From Vibrio sp. 10N (lineage in GTDB: Bacteria > Pseudomonadota > Gammaproteobacteria > Enterobacterales > Vibrionaceae), in contig NZ_BTPM01000001.1 of the NCBI RefSeq assembly GCF_036245475.1, positions 310,001 to 374,000 of the forward strand: a stretch of 64,000 bases of DNA. The letters run 5' to 3'. Numbering within the stretch: the first letter of the stretch is position 1; every line of letters begins with the position of its first letter. This document shows positions 31,116-42,337 of the stretch, piece after piece. The notes under the pieces are model-generated. The model made no database searches and had not been told where the DNA came from. It saw only the letters and a list, made by a program, of their open reading frames with translations. A program made the translations under genes and the position numbers.

Positions 31116-31739
31116 TTAAGCGATGATGTCTAGTAGCTCAACTTCGAATACTAGTGCTGCAAACGGAGGAATCGCTGCACCTGCGCCGCGCTCACCGTAT
31201 GCTAGGTCTTGAGGAATGTACAGTTTCCACTTAGAACCTACAGGCATTAGTTGAAGTGCTTCAACCCAGCCTTTGATTACGCCAGTTACTGGGAACTCAG
31301 CTGGTTGACCGCGAGATACAGAGCTGTCGAATACAGTACCGTCTGTTAGCTCGCCGTGGTAGTGAACACGTACAGTTTTGTCTGCAGATGGGATTTCGCC
31401 AGTACCTTCAGTGATCACTTCGTATTGAAGACCAGACTCAAGAACCGTTACTTCTGAACGAAGTGCGTTGTCTTTTAGGAACGCTTCGCCGTCAGCTGCA
31501 GCTGCTTTCGCTGCTTCTTGACGTAGTGCTTCTGCGCGAGTGTGTAGCTCTTGCAGTGCGTTGTTGATCTCGTCAATTTCGATTTCTGGCATGTCACCAG
31601 TTAGTGCAGTTGCAATACCTTTAGCGATTGCATCTACGTTTAGACCTTCTAGGCCGCTACCTGCTAGTTGTTGGCCCATTTGTAGACCAATACCATAGCT
31701 TGCTTTCTGTTCTACAGTTTCTAATTTCACGTCAGACAT
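31116..31739 (-). CDS. fklB: FKBP-type peptidyl-prolyl isomerase FklB
   Basis: Cytoplasmic FKBP22-type isomerase, 207 residues. There is no signal peptide. An N-terminal helical dimerisation domain (about 1-95, [11 protein letters not shown]) precedes the FKBP domain (about 115-205, [52 protein letters not shown]). It is the second FKBP gene in the window, paralogous to the envelope fkpA. Divergent from the oapA/ytfB-like gene, as in E. coli fklB-ytfB. Confidence 0.95.
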   Translation of the reverse strand: MSDVKLETVEQKASYGIGLQMGQQLAGSGLEGLNVDAIAKGIATALTGDMPEIEIDEINNALQELHTRAEALRQEAAKAAAADGEAFLKDNALRSEVTVLESGLQYEVITEGTGEIPSADKTVRVHYHGELTDGTVFDSSVSRGQPAEFPVTGVIKGWVEALQLMPVGSKWKLYIPQDLAYGERGAGAAIPPFAALVFEVELLDIIA

Positions 31740-31944
31740 GACGGTCTCTCTTGCTATTCGAATGAAGACGAAAGCATACCAGTTCTGACTTTAAACCGAA
31801 ACGCTCTAACCAACTTTTACCAATTAATTCGGTTTGGTTGTTAAACTTGTGACATTAGGCGGTTATAAATTAGCAGACCTGCGATTTTTCTATACTCTGA
31901 ACGCAGGTTTTCTTAAACTGAGACGGTTGTGTAGTAGGAGAACA

Positions 31945-32547
31945 ATGGGAATGAATCGTCGTCACCGTAAAAAGCAGAAAGTTGACCACGTTCAAGTGCT
32001 GAAAGATAAGTGGCAAGCGCTGGATCTATCGCGTCTAAAGCAAATCGACCTATCTCGTTTGTCTGGGATACGCGATAAGGCTGCAGCGTTGTGGCAACGC
32101 TTACCTCGCTTACACAGAAGGATTTTGAGTGTTCTCATTCCTGTTGTTATTGTATTGCTACTACTACCAGGTAAAAAGGCGGAGACACCTCAGGTAACGC
32201 CGACTAATCAACGAGTCGCGGTCAGTGTGAATACCGCACCATTGAGCGAGCAGTCGTCGCAGGTTAGTGTGGAAGAGCGAGTTGAGACCGATTGGCGAGA
32301 GTACACGGTGAAAAAGGGTGACACACTCGCACGTGTGTTCCGCACTAATCAACTATCTATGGCAGACTTGAATGCACTGGCACGGATTGAAGGCAGTGAC
32401 AAACCATTGAGCCGAATAAAGCAAGGGCAGCTCATACGATTTAAGTTCAATGAAGAAGGCAGTTTGGATATCTTGCAGATTGAACGTGGCGATCAGTCGA
32501 TCATGTTCTTCCGTTTGTCTGATGGCGGGTTTGGTCGCAGTAAATAA
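31945..32547 (+). CDS. OapA/YtfB-like membrane protein with LysM-like domain
   Basis: 200 residues. The start at ATG 31945 follows TAGGAG; an upstream open extension lacks a ribosome binding site. A basic cytoplasmic N-terminus (MNRRHRKKQKVDHVQ) leads to one transmembrane helix near 65-80 (ILSVLIPVVIVLLLL), then a periplasmic part with a LysM/OapA domain (about 115-195, YTVKKGDTLARVFRTNQLSM). E. coli YtfB, in the same position, is a cell-division protein that binds glycans. A related role in peptidoglycan or division is inferred. Confidence 0.85.
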   Translation: MGMNRRHRKKQKVDHVQVLKDKWQALDLSRLKQIDLSRLSGIRDKAAALWQRLPRLHRRILSVLIPVVIVLLLLPGKKAETPQVTPTNQRVAVSVNTAPLSEQSSQVSVEERVETDWREYTVKKGDTLARVFRTNQLSMADLNALARIEGSDKPLSRIKQGQLIRFKFNEEGSLDILQIERGDQSIMFFRLSDGGFGRSK

Positions 32548-32555
32548 ATGGAAAG

Positions 32556-32581
32556 AAAAGGGGCTCACAAGCCCCTTTTTT
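32556..32581 (+). terminator. Terminator between the oapA-like gene and elaA
   Basis: AAAAGGGGCT, a CACA loop and AGCCCCTTTTTT. The A and T runs make it bidirectional for the two convergent genes. Confidence 0.9.
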
Positions 32582-32610
32582 AGTTCAAGTTACTGAATAT
32601 CAGTAAACGG

Positions 32611-33063
32611 CTATTTGAGCAGCTTCATGTCAATATGAGGGATATCGTCTTCTAGGTATTCATCGGAACAAGCACTAAAGCCATGTTTCGCGTAGTAGCC
32701 TTGTAAGTGAGATTGCGCTCCGATTTGGATGCTTTCATTTGGCCACAGACGCTCGCATTCGAGTTTTGCCTGTACCAGTAAGTCATGACCCAAACCGCCC
32801 CCTCTGTGTGTCTGCTTGGTCGCAACACGTCCAATACTCACTTGTTCGTACGTTGTCCCTTTCGGTAACAGCCGCGCACAAGCGACAAGCTCGTCACCTT
32901 TGTAGCCCAGCAAATGGTGTACACCTTCGACTCGATCTTTGTTATCCAGTTCGGGATAAGGGCAGGTTTGTTCAACCACAAAGACATCGACGCGCAGTTT
33001 AAGTAACTCATAGAGTTCATTGGTACTGAGTTCAGGGAACGTTTTTGTCTTCCAGATAATCAT
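32611..33063 (-). CDS. elaA: ElaA-like GNAT acetyltransferase
   Basis: 150-residue GNAT-fold protein like E. coli ElaA (about 153). The acetyl-CoA-binding motif A appears as SIGRVATKQTHRGGGLGHDL (Q/RxxGxG/A-type loop) and motif B as SHLQGYYAKHGF. The N-terminal WKTKTFPELSTNELYELLKL is ElaA-type. Its substrate is unknown. Single gene, convergent with the oapA-like gene. Confidence 0.85.
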   Translation of the reverse strand: MIIWKTKTFPELSTNELYELLKLRVDVFVVEQTCPYPELDNKDRVEGVHHLLGYKGDELVACARLLPKGTTYEQVSIGRVATKQTHRGGGLGHDLLVQAKLECERLWPNESIQIGAQSHLQGYYAKHGFSACSDEYLEDDIPHIDMKLLK

Positions 33064-33128
33064 GATTTACTTCTCTTTCTTACTATCAACAGCGGATCGT
33101 TTTTCTAGCTCTAGACTAAACCGAGCTC

Positions 33129-33158
33129 AAAAAAAAAGCCACGCATTATGCGTGGCTC
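33129..33158 (-). terminator. Terminator of cpdB
   Basis: On the minus strand AGCCACGCA, a TAA loop and TGCGTGGCT run into ten Ts, 35 bases beyond the cpdB stop. Confidence 0.92.
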
Positions 33159-33192
33159 GTATCATCAAAGCGGTACCTAAAGTGAGGACACC

Positions 33193-35160
33193 TTATTTCT
33201 GCAAGTCGATTTGGTAGACCGCGAAACCAACGTCGTCAGTAGCCACTTTCTTCATTGGGTACTGGCCTTTGTCGCTGATAAACTGCGCCGCCTTCTCTGA
33301 TGGAGAGGTTTCAAAACGTACATCCAGTTTCGCGCTGCTGCTAATCGGTGCAAATGACCAGTTGTTGTCCGCGCTTGGTGTTACTTCACCTTTGGCTTTG
33401 CTTACTTTTGAGATGTAGTTAGCAACGATAGAGCGGTTCTCATCTGGAGAATCAAATGCGATAAACTCGCTACCTGTACCAGGGAACTTGTTGCTGTATG
33501 CACGGTAGTTGTTGGTTGCAATGATGAAGGTTTGCTTCATGTCGATTGGCTTGCCGTTATAAGTCAGGCCAACGATACGCTCGCTGCTTTCATCCAGCAG
33601 TTTACAGTTGCCATCGTAACGAGCTGGTTTAGTCACATCGATTTGGTATTCAACACCATCCATCACATCAAAGTTGTAGGTGCGGAAACCGTCCCAATCG
33701 ATCAGTGATTGTGGCTTGTTAGAGTTCGCATCGATTTGCTTGAACTGACCGGCAGAGCACTCTAACCATTCTTTTACTTCTTTACCCGTTACTTTCAGTG
33801 CAACGAGAGTATTTGGGTATAAATATAGGTCGGCCGCGTTACGGAAAGTAAGCTGGCCTGATTCTACTTCAGTAAAGTTAGCTGGATCATTTTTACGGCC
33901 ACCAGCTTTAAATGGTGCTGCCGCTGATAGCACTGGTAGGCCATCAAGGTCTGGATCGCCTTGGATCATGGTTTCAACGTAATCTTTCTGCGCTAGGTTG
34001 ACGATCTGTACCGTAGGATCGTCTTGCACCAATGCCAAGAAGCTGTACATCACGTCGTTAGCTTTACCAATCGGTTGGTTAACGAAATCACGTGTCGCGC
34101 TGTGATCGCCTTTAACTGCGTCGACAATACCTTGGTCGGCTTTTGCAATTGGCTTTTTGTTGGCTGCATCGAAAATTGGACGAGCTTCTGTTTGCGCGTC
34201 AGCCACTTTCCAGCTATCACCGTCTTGCTCAAGTACAAGATCCATGACACCTACGTGGCTACCCCAACGTCCTGGCATCACGGCAGCAACGCCATTAATG
34301 GTGCCTTTCTCGTTGTCGACGCCTTGGATATTGTCAAAGCCTTTACCTGGGAAGACGGCGTGAGAGTGACCAAACGCAATCGCGTCGATGCCCTCTACCT
34401 CAGAAAGGTAGTACGTCGAGTTTTCTGCGCCCGCTTTATATGGATCGCTTGAAACGCCCGAATGCGGGATAGCAACGATAATGTCCGCACCTTCTTGCTT
34501 CATCTGTGGTACCAACTTTTCAGCGGAAGCTTTTATGTCTTCGGCAAATACTTTGCCTTCAAGGTTTTTCTTATCCCACACCATGATTTGTGGTGGTACA
34601 AAGCCGATATAACCCACCTTAACGTCGTGTGCATTGCCATCGCTGTCTTTGAAGGTATGGGTTTTGATTAGGTAAGGCTTGAAGTAGTGGTCACCAGTTT
34701 TTTTGTCAAATACGTTGGCACTGATGTACGGGAAGTTAGCACCTTCCAATGAGGTTTTAAGGAACTCAAGACCATAGTTAAACTCATGGTTACCAATGTT
34801 ACCGACATCGTAGTTAAGCTGGTTCATGGCTTTATATACCGGGTGGATTTCACCTGGTTTAATGCCTTTCGATGCCATGTAGTCACCCATTGGGCTACCT
34901 TGAAGTAGGTCACCGTTGTCCACCAATACGCTGTTGGTCACTTCACCACGAGCTTCTTTCACTAAAGTAGCAGCGCGAGTCAGGCCGATTTTTTGAGACG
35001 GTTTATCCTTGTAGTAGTCATAATCCATCACATTCGTATGAATATCTGTTGTTTCGATAATTCTCAGCTTGATCTCATCCGCCATTGCCGAGCCTGCCAT
35101 TGCAAGCATTCCGCCCAGTACAGCGATAGAAATAGGGGTCACTGCCACTTTCATCTTCAT
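33193..35160 (-). CDS. cpdB: Periplasmic 2',3'-cyclic-nucleotide phosphodiesterase/3'-nucleotidase
   Basis: Salvages extracellular nucleotides by opening 2',3'-cyclic phosphates and removing 3'-phosphates. 655 residues with a signal peptide cut after about residue 27 (LAMAGSAMA). The metallophosphatase domain shows its metal ligands in [46 protein letters not shown] and [10 protein letters not shown]; the C-terminal 5'-nucleotidase domain spans about 380-600 and binds the base. Upstream of cobA in opposite orientation, as in V. cholerae. Confidence 0.96.
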   Translation of the reverse strand: MKMKVAVTPISIAVLGGMLAMAGSAMADEIKLRIIETTDIHTNVMDYDYYKDKPSQKIGLTRAATLVKEARGEVTNSVLVDNGDLLQGSPMGDYMASKGIKPGEIHPVYKAMNQLNYDVGNIGNHEFNYGLEFLKTSLEGANFPYISANVFDKKTGDHYFKPYLIKTHTFKDSDGNAHDVKVGYIGFVPPQIMVWDKKNLEGKVFAEDIKASAEKLVPQMKQEGADIIVAIPHSGVSSDPYKAGAENSTYYLSEVEGIDAIAFGHSHAVFPGKGFDNIQGVDNEKGTINGVAAVMPGRWGSHVGVMDLVLEQDGDSWKVADAQTEARPIFDAANKKPIAKADQGIVDAVKGDHSATRDFVNQPIGKANDVMYSFLALVQDDPTVQIVNLAQKDYVETMIQGDPDLDGLPVLSAAAPFKAGGRKNDPANFTEVESGQLTFRNAADLYLYPNTLVALKVTGKEVKEWLECSAGQFKQIDANSNKPQSLIDWDGFRTYNFDVMDGVEYQIDVTKPARYDGNCKLLDESSERIVGLTYNGKPIDMKQTFIIATNNYRAYSNKFPGTGSEFIAFDSPDENRSIVANYISKVSKAKGEVTPSADNNWSFAPISSSAKLDVRFETSPSEKAAQFISDKGQYPMKKVATDDVGFAVYQIDLQK

Positions 35161-35473
35161 ATCCTTCTAATTCGAGGGTGATTCAAAAACTCGGTTAGTG
35201 TATCAATTTGTTATGTAATAAATGTTTCTATGTCTATAAAAGTGTGATCTAAGTGTGTTGATTGATGGGATTCTGATAGCAATCTCTCACCTTAAAAATT
35301 AAGACTACAACCGATTGGTATTCTAAATGGCGAGATAGCTCGAATTTTGACCATATTTTTGCTGTGAATAGGTCCTATAGTGACTTTTGGAATAAAAAAT
35401 GAAATTTTAGAATTTCAAGTAATATAGGCGAGTGGTCATAATGCCATCATTCGATATGCGAAGGATTGCCAGT
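35161..35473. other. Divergent intergenic region between cpdB and cobA
   Basis: 313 AT-rich bases carrying the start regions of both genes. No convincing promoter pair was found: TTGACC near 35347 lacks a partner -10. TGTGATC near 35247 has only a left half of a CRP site. CysB would be expected to act here for the sulfate genes, but its loose consensus cannot be called by eye. No gene is supported. Confidence 0.5.
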
Positions 35474-36349
35474 ATGAACCCAACTTTTACTAACCAGCCG
35501 GGCAAAGGAAGTACACCTACTTTGGTTAGCAGCCAAGATAAGCCAAGGCTAGCCAAATCACAGCTCAACAAAGGCGAGGTGGCTTTGATCGGTGCCGGTC
35601 CTGGTGATCCTGAACTGCTGACCATAAAAGCATTAAACCTGTTACAACAAGCTGACGTTGTGCTCTATGACTACCTTGTTTCTGAAGAAATTATGGCGCT
35701 GGTACCAGATAGTACTATTTTAGTTTGTGTGGGCAAAAGAGCCGGTCATCACAGCGTTCCTCAAGAAAAAACCAATCAACTGTTGGTTGAATTCGCCCAA
35801 AGCGGTCATAAAGTCGTTCGTATTAAAGGTGGCGATCCGTTTGTATTTGGTCGCGGTGGTGAAGAGTTACAAGTTCTTGCCTCGGCAGGCATTCGATTCC
35901 AAGTTGTACCGGGTATTACGGCAGCCGCAGGTGCGACTGCTTACGCGGGTATTCCTTTGACTCATCGAGACTATGCGCAATCGGCGCTGTTTGTCACCGG
36001 GCATCTAAAACCGGATAGCGATGATATGGATTGGTCTACCTTAGCACGTGGTAATCAAACTCTGGTTATCTACATGGGACTCATGAAATCTGACTATATT
36101 CAATCGCAACTTATTGAACATGGACGTAGCTCAAGCGTGCCTGTCGCCATCATTGAGCGCGGGACACAGGCAACCCAAAAAGTCTCACGTGGCACGCTTG
36201 CCACATTACCTGAGATGGCTAAACAAGCGCAGTCGCCATCACTGATTGTTGTCGGTGAGGTGGTGTCGTTAGCCGATGAACTCTCTTGGTTTGGTGAAGA
36301 CAGTGCACAGCCAAACCAAGTCGAAACACTACAAAGTATTAGAGCTTAG
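35474..36349 (+). CDS. cobA: Uroporphyrinogen-III C-methyltransferase (SUMT)
   Basis: Methylates uroporphyrinogen III at C2 and C7 with S-adenosylmethionine on the way to siroheme, the cofactor of sulfite reductase. 291 residues. Of several in-frame starts (35432, 35441, 35456, 35474) the last has AAGGA 8 bases upstream and is preferred. Motifs: [36 protein letters not shown] and [20 protein letters not shown]. It is the stand-alone methyltransferase, without the CysG dehydrogenase/ferrochelatase half. It leads the cys operon, which fits siroheme supply. Confidence 0.93.
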   Translation: MNPTFTNQPGKGSTPTLVSSQDKPRLAKSQLNKGEVALIGAGPGDPELLTIKALNLLQQADVVLYDYLVSEEIMALVPDSTILVCVGKRAGHHSVPQEKTNQLLVEFAQSGHKVVRIKGGDPFVFGRGGEELQVLASAGIRFQVVPGITAAAGATAYAGIPLTHRDYAQSALFVTGHLKPDSDDMDWSTLARGNQTLVIYMGLMKSDYIQSQLIEHGRSSSVPVAIIERGTQATQKVSRGTLATLPEMAKQAQSPSLIVVGEVVSLADELSWFGEDSAQPNQVETLQSIRA

Positions 36350-36432
36350 CCCTCAGAGGATAGCTCGCTCATATTCTAAATCAGTCGTGTGTTGGCCAAG
36401 TCACGTCAACATGAACAAAGGAAGCACAACTC

Positions 36433-37341
36433 ATGGACCAAGAAAGACTCACACACCTTAAACAGTTGGAAGCGGAAAGTATCCACATTATCCGCGAAGT
36501 CGCGGCGGAATTTGATAATCCCGTCATGATGTACTCCATCGGTAAAGACTCGTCGGTGATGCTGCACTTAGCGCGCAAGGCATTTTACCCAGGAAAGATC
36601 CCGTTCCCATTGCTGCACGTTGATACCGATTGGAAATTCAAAGAGATGATTGAATTTCGCGACCGTACAGCAAAGAACTATGGGTTCGAGCTTTTGGTGC
36701 ACAAGAACCCAGAAGGTCTAGCCATGGGCTGTAGCCCGTTTGTGCATGGTTCATCGAAGCATACCGACATTATGAAAACTCAAGGTCTGAAACAGGCGTT
36801 GAACAAGTACGGTTTTGATGCGGCATTCGGTGGAGCACGCCGCGATGAAGAGAAATCTCGTGCTAAAGAGCGAGTCTATTCATTCCGCGACAAGAATCAC
36901 ACGTGGGATCCGAAGAACCAGCGTCCAGAGCTGTGGAAAACCTACAACGGCCAAATCAACAAAGGTGAGAGTATCCGTGTGTTCCCACTTTCTAACTGGA
37001 CGGAATTGGATATCTGGCAATACATATTGCTAGAAGGCATTGAAATTGTGCCACTGTACCTTGCTGCACCACGCCCAGTCGTAGAACGCGATGGCATGTT
37101 GATTATGGTGGATGACGATCGTATGGAGATAGGCCCCGATGAGACGGTTGAACACAAGAGCGTGCGTTTTAGAACGCTCGGCTGTTACCCATTGACCGGT
37201 GCTATCGAGTCAGAAGCGACTACGCTCACTGGAATTATAGAAGAGATGCTTGTTGCGACGTCTAGTGAGAGACAAGGACGAGCGATCGACCACGATCAGT
37301 CAGGATCGATGGAGCTTAAGAAACGTCAAGGATACTTTTAA
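36433..37341 (+). CDS. cysD: Sulfate adenylyltransferase subunit 2
   Basis: Catalytic subunit of ATP sulfurylase: sulfate plus ATP gives adenosine phosphosulfate (APS) and pyrophosphate, driven by the CysN GTPase. 302 residues with the PP-loop [20 protein letters not shown] (about 36-55) and the substrate-binding [20 protein letters not shown]. 18 bases before cysN. The pyrophosphate made here is removed by Ppa, encoded further along. Confidence 0.97.
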   Translation: MDQERLTHLKQLEAESIHIIREVAAEFDNPVMMYSIGKDSSVMLHLARKAFYPGKIPFPLLHVDTDWKFKEMIEFRDRTAKNYGFELLVHKNPEGLAMGCSPFVHGSSKHTDIMKTQGLKQALNKYGFDAAFGGARRDEEKSRAKERVYSFRDKNHTWDPKNQRPELWKTYNGQINKGESIRVFPLSNWTELDIWQYILLEGIEIVPLYLAAPRPVVERDGMLIMVDDDRMEIGPDETVEHKSVRFRTLGCYPLTGAIESEATTLTGIIEEMLVATSSERQGRAIDHDQSGSMELKKRQGYF

Positions 37342-37359
37342 GGATCGAAGGAACAGATT

Positions 37360-38772
37360 ATGAACAGCGCAGTAGAAGCACAACTTGCCGAACTCGGTAT
37401 TGAAGGTTACCTGAGTCAGCACCAGTACAAATCGTTACTTCGATTCCTAACGTGTGGCTCAGTCGATGACGGTAAAAGTACCTTAATTGGTCGCTTGCTC
37501 CATGACTCAAAGCAAATTTATGAAGATCAGCTAGCAGCAGTTCACTCAGACAGTCAGCGTGTTGGCACAACGGGTGAAAAGCCGGACTTGGCATTGCTTG
37601 TCGACGGATTACAAGCTGAGCGTGAGCAGGGAATCACCATTGATGTCGCATACCGCTACTTCTCGACCCAAAAACGTAAGTTCATCATTGCCGATACTCC
37701 GGGGCATGAGCAGTACACGCGAAACATGGCAACGGGCGCATCGACCTGTGATCTTGCTGTGATCTTGATTGATGCACGTAAAGGGGTTCTGGATCAAACG
37801 CGCCGTCACTCATTCATTTCTAGCCTGCTTGGTCTGAAGCACTTTATCGTGGCGGTCAACAAGATGGACTTGGTCGACTACTCACAAGAGCGCTATGAAG
37901 CGATCCGTGATGAGTACCTAGCGTTTTCTGAGAATCTTGGTAAAGACATCGATATTCAAATGATCCCAATCTCAGCGCTTGAAGGCGACAACGTGGTGGA
38001 TCTGAGTGACAAGATGAGTTGGTACCAAGGAGAGCCTTTGCTTGATCTGCTCGAGAAAGTAGACATCGACCAAGGTAAGCAGCAAGGCGAATTCCGTTTC
38101 CCAGTACAATACGTTAACCGACCGAACCTCGATTTCCGCGGTTTTGCAGGCACGATCGGCTCTGGTGAAATCCGCGTTGGTGATGAAATCAAAGCATTGC
38201 CATCGGGTAAAACCTCAAAAGTTGAGCGCATTGTGACATTTGATGGTGACTTACCAAAAGCTTTTGCAGGTCAAGCAGTGACGTTAACGCTCAGCGATGA
38301 GATCGATATCAGCCGTGGCGACCTAATTGTTAAGCAAGATGCTCGAGTGGCATCGTCGAATCGTCTACTCGCAGATGTTGTGTGGATGACCGATGAGCCG
38401 TTAGCAGCGGGTCGCAGCTACGACATTAAGATCGCAGGTAAGAAAACCCAAGGGCAACTGGATGCGATTCGTCATCAATACGACATCAATTCTCTGAAGT
38501 CGTTCGAGTCAGACTCTCTGCCGCTGAATGGTATTGGCCTATGTGAGTGGTCACTAACGGAAGCTGTAGCGGTAGATAGCTACGATTCGGTTCAAGACAC
38601 GGGCGGATTCATTGTGATTGATCGCTTAACCAATGTCACGGTAGGTGCGGGCCTAGTTCGAGAAGCGTTGGCGGAAGAGCAGCGTTCACCGCAAGAGCGT
38701 ATGGGGGCCTTTGAAAAAGAGCTTAAGGCTCTGATCATGAAGCACTTCCCTGAGTGGGATGCAAACATATAA
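37360..38772 (+). CDS. cysN: Sulfate adenylyltransferase subunit 1 (GTPase)
   Basis: EF-Tu-like GTPase that powers APS formation by CysD; 470 residues. Motifs [15 protein letters not shown] (G1), [18 protein letters not shown] (G3) and NKMDLVDY (G4), then two beta-barrel domains. It is the stand-alone form: the APS kinase is not fused, consistent with a separate cysC downstream. Confidence 0.97.
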   Translation: MNSAVEAQLAELGIEGYLSQHQYKSLLRFLTCGSVDDGKSTLIGRLLHDSKQIYEDQLAAVHSDSQRVGTTGEKPDLALLVDGLQAEREQGITIDVAYRYFSTQKRKFIIADTPGHEQYTRNMATGASTCDLAVILIDARKGVLDQTRRHSFISSLLGLKHFIVAVNKMDLVDYSQERYEAIRDEYLAFSENLGKDIDIQMIPISALEGDNVVDLSDKMSWYQGEPLLDLLEKVDIDQGKQQGEFRFPVQYVNRPNLDFRGFAGTIGSGEIRVGDEIKALPSGKTSKVERIVTFDGDLPKAFAGQAVTLTLSDEIDISRGDLIVKQDARVASSNRLLADVVWMTDEPLAAGRSYDIKIAGKKTQGQLDAIRHQYDINSLKSFESDSLPLNGIGLCEWSLTEAVAVDSYDSVQDTGGFIVIDRLTNVTVGAGLVREALAEEQRSPQERMGAFEKELKALIMKHFPEWDANI

Positions 38773-38844
38773 TTGCGACAATAGGCTTTGGTGAATGCCA
38801 GAACCTGTAATGGCAAAGCGACGCAGCGGATAAGGAATAAGGTT

Positions 38845-40569
38845 ATGTGGGAACAAGGAGTGGTGCTAGCTTTGCTGATGTCTATTATCACTTGCTTGAT
38901 AGCAACCCAAATTAAGCCAAGTCTTATCTTTGCTGGCGCCGCGTTTTTGGCATTCATTGCTGGCATGATAGATATCAATGCCGTTGCCAGTAATTTTACC
39001 AACTCATCGCTGCTGACCTTAGTGCTACTGATTCTCTCATCAGCCGCGTTAGAGAAAACGCGTCTTATCAGTTGGGTCAGTCGTTCTATTGCGACTGGGC
39101 GCTTAGGAGCGGTGGTTGCCAAACTTGGTATTTCAACGGCACTGTTATCCTCGTTTACCAACAACACCGCGGTTGTGGTCTCACTGATTGGGGCGATAAA
39201 ACGCAATCAACGCCATGCTCCCTCTAAACTGCTGATCCCACTTTCTTACGCCGCTATATTGGGTGGTACGCTGACTTTAATTGGTACGTCAACCAACCTG
39301 ATCATCAACAGTTTTGTTGAAGATGTGGGTTTACCAAGTCTCGGCTTTTTTGCTCCGACTTGGATTGGCTTGAGTGTCTTGTTTGGTGGCGTGTTAGTGT
39401 TGATCCCACTCAGTTACCTGTTGCCAAATTACGATGATACTAGCCAAGATGATTTGCCGTATTTCTTGGAAGCGCGGGTTGAATCGGGCTCGCCTCTAGT
39501 CGGACGTAGCATTGCTGAGAATAACCTAAGAGCACTTCGTAAATTGTTCCTTGCCGAAGTGGTTCGAGACGGTGAAACCTTGGCCTCGGTTGGCCCTGAC
39601 TTTGTACTCAATGCAAAGGACAGATTGTTATTTTGTGGTGACGTAGAAAGTGTCGCGACGCTGCAAGAAATTACCGGCTTAACCTTTTTTGGTCAGCATC
39701 ACCTCAACGGACAAAATCTGCTGGAGGTTGTGGTGAGCTCCTCGGCGACTTTTTGTAATAAAACCCTCAAATCGAGTCAGTTTCGCGATCGTTTCGATGC
39801 GGTTGTTGTCGCTATCCGTCGTGGTCATGAACGATTGGAAGGGGGCCTTGGCAACATTACCTTGCAAGCGGGTGATACGTTAGTACTTGCTCCGGGCAAA
39901 CGCTTTGAATCGCTGCGCCGTCAGCATAGAAAAGAGTTTGTATTGGTAAATGATTTGGACTCGAGTGCCAAGCTTGATTTGGTTAAGTCTAGCTATGTTC
40001 TTTTTGGTTTTGTGGCTGTAATTGCGTTAGCGCTTACTAACATACTCCCTATCATTAAAGGTTTGGCGTTGTATCTGATTGCGGTATTGGCATTCGGTAT
40101 TGTTAATCTAGGTGAACTGCGTCGCCGCTTCCCAACAGATATCGTGGTGATCGTGGGCTCGGCGTTGTCGATTGCTCAGTTGATGATATCGACAGGCCTT
40201 TCAGAGCGTATGGGCGGGATGTTCATTGAGATGTTTAACGGTTGGGGCGTGTTTGGTGCGTTAGTGGCCACTTACATCGTGACACTATTGCTTACCGAAT
40301 TAGTGACGAATAATGCCGCTGCAGCGCTGGCCTTCCCGATTGGTTACAGCATGTCGGTGGCCTATGGCGTCGATCCTATGCCGTTCATTATGGCGGTACT
40401 GTTTGGAGCGAGTGCCAGCTTTGTTTCTCCCTATGGTTACCAAACTAACCTCTTGGTTTACAGCGTTGGTAACTATCAACTTAAAGATTACATGCGGATA
40501 GGTATCCCCATCTCCATCGTCTATTCGGTGTTGGTGCTTGCACTTATCCCTTACTTTTTTCCGTTTTAA
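38845..40569 (+). CDS. SLC13/DASS-family permease with two TrkA-C domains, likely sulfate transporter
   Basis: 574-residue inner-membrane permease. The start at ATG 38845 follows AATAAGG; a GTG at 38788 is possible but its extension is polar and not conserved-looking. Two blocks of transmembrane helices (about 1-190 and 390-574) flank two cytosolic RCK_C/TrkA-C domains (about 200-370; ARVESGSPLVGRSIAENNLR, GNITLQAGDTLVLAPGKRFE). The SLC13 signatures STNLIINSF and TNNAAAALAFPIGYSMS are clear. Lying between cysN and cysC, its substrate is inferred to be sulfate; the CysPTWA ABC system may also exist elsewhere. Confidence 0.88.
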   Translation: MWEQGVVLALLMSIITCLIATQIKPSLIFAGAAFLAFIAGMIDINAVASNFTNSSLLTLVLLILSSAALEKTRLISWVSRSIATGRLGAVVAKLGISTALLSSFTNNTAVVVSLIGAIKRNQRHAPSKLLIPLSYAAILGGTLTLIGTSTNLIINSFVEDVGLPSLGFFAPTWIGLSVLFGGVLVLIPLSYLLPNYDDTSQDDLPYFLEARVESGSPLVGRSIAENNLRALRKLFLAEVVRDGETLASVGPDFVLNAKDRLLFCGDVESVATLQEITGLTFFGQHHLNGQNLLEVVVSSSATFCNKTLKSSQFRDRFDAVVVAIRRGHERLEGGLGNITLQAGDTLVLAPGKRFESLRRQHRKEFVLVNDLDSSAKLDLVKSSYVLFGFVAVIALALTNILPIIKGLALYLIAVLAFGIVNLGELRRRFPTDIVVIVGSALSIAQLMISTGLSERMGGMFIEMFNGWGVFGALVATYIVTLLLTELVTNNAAAALAFPIGYSMSVAYGVDPMPFIMAVLFGASASFVSPYGYQTNLLVYSVGNYQLKDYMRIGIPISIVYSVLVLALIPYFFPF

Positions 40570-40591
40570 CAGCGTTACCTAAGGACGAGTT

Positions 40592-41224
40592 ATGTCGAAT
40601 ACTGTACAAGCCTCTGACACCATCGAAAAAGACGAAAATGTGATTTGGCATCAACACGTGGTGACCAAGTCTGAGCGTGCTGAACTGAAAAAGCAGCAGC
40701 CTGTGGTTCTGTGGTTTACGGGTTTATCTGGTGCAGGAAAATCTACGGTCGCTGGCGCGTTGGAAACTGAATTGGTCAGTCGTGGTTACCATACGTATTT
40801 GTTGGATGGTGATAATGTGAGACATGGGTTATGTCGAGACCTAGGTTTCTCTGAGCAGGATCGCCGTGAAAATATCCGCCGAGTGGGAGAGTTGGCCAAA
40901 CTGATGGCTGACGCAGGTCTTATCGTGCTATCTGCGTTTATTTCACCGCACCGTGAGGAACGTGCGTTGGTGCGTGACTTATTGCCGGAAGGCGAGTTTA
41001 TGGAAGTGTTTGTCGATGCGAGTTTGGCCGTGTGTGAATCTCGAGATCCAAAGGGTCTATATAAGAAAGCTCGTGCAGGCGAGATCCCCAATTTTACTGG
41101 CATCGACTCTGAGTATGAAGCACCGCTTAACCCCGAGATCCACCTCAAAGCTGGTGATTTCGCTGTCGCACAGCTGGTGGAGCAATGCTTGGCAGTATTG
41201 ACCGACAAGCAGGTGATTGGTTAA
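40592..41224 (+). CDS. cysC: Adenylylsulfate kinase
   Basis: Phosphorylates APS at the 3' position to give PAPS, the substrate of PAPS reductase. 210 residues with the P-loop [15 protein letters not shown], the [19 protein letters not shown] helix and the lid [20 protein letters not shown]. Last gene of cobA-cysDN-permease-cysC. Only 12 bases separate it from the convergent gene downstream, with no terminator visible. Confidence 0.97.
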   Translation: MSNTVQASDTIEKDENVIWHQHVVTKSERAELKKQQPVVLWFTGLSGAGKSTVAGALETELVSRGYHTYLLDGDNVRHGLCRDLGFSEQDRRENIRRVGELAKLMADAGLIVLSAFISPHREERALVRDLLPEGEFMEVFVDASLAVCESRDPKGLYKKARAGEIPNFTGIDSEYEAPLNPEIHLKAGDFAVAQLVEQCLAVLTDKQVIG

Positions 41225-41236
41225 TGTATGTGGCTG

Positions 41237-42139
41237 CTAGACCTTGTGATGAAAAGAGGTCGGCAGCTCGCCTTTCACTACAAATTTTCTATTGAGCAGT
41301 GCCACTAACTGCTCTTGATACTGAGCGTTGTTGCGATGGCCAAGTAGCTGGCATAACTCATTACCTGTTGGCGTAAAGCGATAGTAGGTTAATGCCAGAC
41401 CTTTGTTCTTGGCAATGAGCGTCATATCCTGACCTTGATAACTAAGCTTCAATGGCGCTTCTTTACTGATTTCTCCCGATTCAAGCTCCGTTGCCAGCAG
41501 TATTCCCAGTTCAACCAAGAGGAGAATACTAGAGTAAGGTAATTGGTATTCACCCAAACTGAGTTCATCAACACTTTCTCGGCGAGAAAAACTGAATAGC
41601 CCTGCGTGATGTTTAATGCCCAATAGCAACTTACGACTGCTGTCCGTTCCGAAGCTGCAAGCCAAAGAGGCCGCCCTTTGTAAGGTTTGTGCTTCTTTCG
41701 GGGTCATATCACGAAGTGTTTTTAATGCCTTCATAGAAGTGGCACCAGGATTGGTGATCTCTCTTTTCAGTACCTGTGCCCATAGCTTTTGCATAGAGGA
41801 GTTGTGGATCTCCTTTGCCATATCAAAATAGCGTACCAGCCAATCAAAATCAGGCTCACCTGCTACCTCGTTTTTGCATGCTGCCATCGCTGCTTTGACG
41901 ATCTGCTCGAGGTTTTTTTGACGTTGCTCTTTACCTTGCTTTTCGCGCAGCATGGCACGTTCAAATAAAGATTGGCTTGGGCTCTCCTCTCGAATAAGCG
42001 CATCAAGGTAGTGAGATTCGGCAATGGCACGTAGACGGCTGGCACTGTCTTTCATGTGGTGGGCTTTTTTTTGCCCGGACTCGGTGGATGAGTTGGATTC
42101 TACTTTAGCAGGCTTGCTCTCAACGGGATGATGACTCAT
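41237..42139 (-). CDS. TIGR03899-like protein of unknown function
   Basis: 300 residues, cytoplasmic (no signal or membrane helix). The N-terminal 45 residues are polar and low-complexity. A charged helical middle (about 60-110, AMLREKQGKEQRQKNLEQIV) and a segment FDWLVRYFDMAKEIHNSSMQ recall the vibrio TIGR03899 / DUF2806 type, whose role is unknown. It sits convergent to cysC with almost no gap. The family call is from memory of the pattern. Confidence 0.6.
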   Translation of the reverse strand: MSHHPVESKPAKVESNSSTESGQKKAHHMKDSASRLRAIAESHYLDALIREESPSQSLFERAMLREKQGKEQRQKNLEQIVKAAMAACKNEVAGEPDFDWLVRYFDMAKEIHNSSMQKLWAQVLKREITNPGATSMKALKTLRDMTPKEAQTLQRAASLACSFGTDSSRKLLLGIKHHAGLFSFSRRESVDELSLGEYQLPYSSILLLVELGILLATELESGEISKEAPLKLSYQGQDMTLIAKNKGLALTYYRFTPTGNELCQLLGHRNNAQYQEQLVALLNRKFVVKGELPTSFHHKV

Positions 42140-42337
42140 TACTCAGACTCAATATGAAGCAAAAACGAAGCAATAATGTGCAATAAGTCTTCAATTTAGC
42201 GGGAATTTCGTGCAAAAACCAGCGTAATTTATGTGAGCTAATGTCCGAAATTGGTGGCTGAGAGAAGCAGTTGTAAAATCTCTAGGATAAATGCTAAAAT
42301 TTTGTTAACGTTGTGCTTCAGGATAGAGGAGGGCGTT

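Noticed and set aside
33020..33217. Plus-strand open frame between elaA and cpdB
   Set aside because: It runs through the cpdB terminator and the start of elaA in antisense, without a start signal.
35240..35262. CRP site upstream of cpdB
   Set aside because: TGTGATC gives a good left half but the right half (TGTGT in place of TCACA) matches at only one base.
38592..39206. 204-codon minus-strand open frame across the cysN-permease junction
   Set aside because: It covers the ends of two well-supported genes and has no start signal or family pattern.
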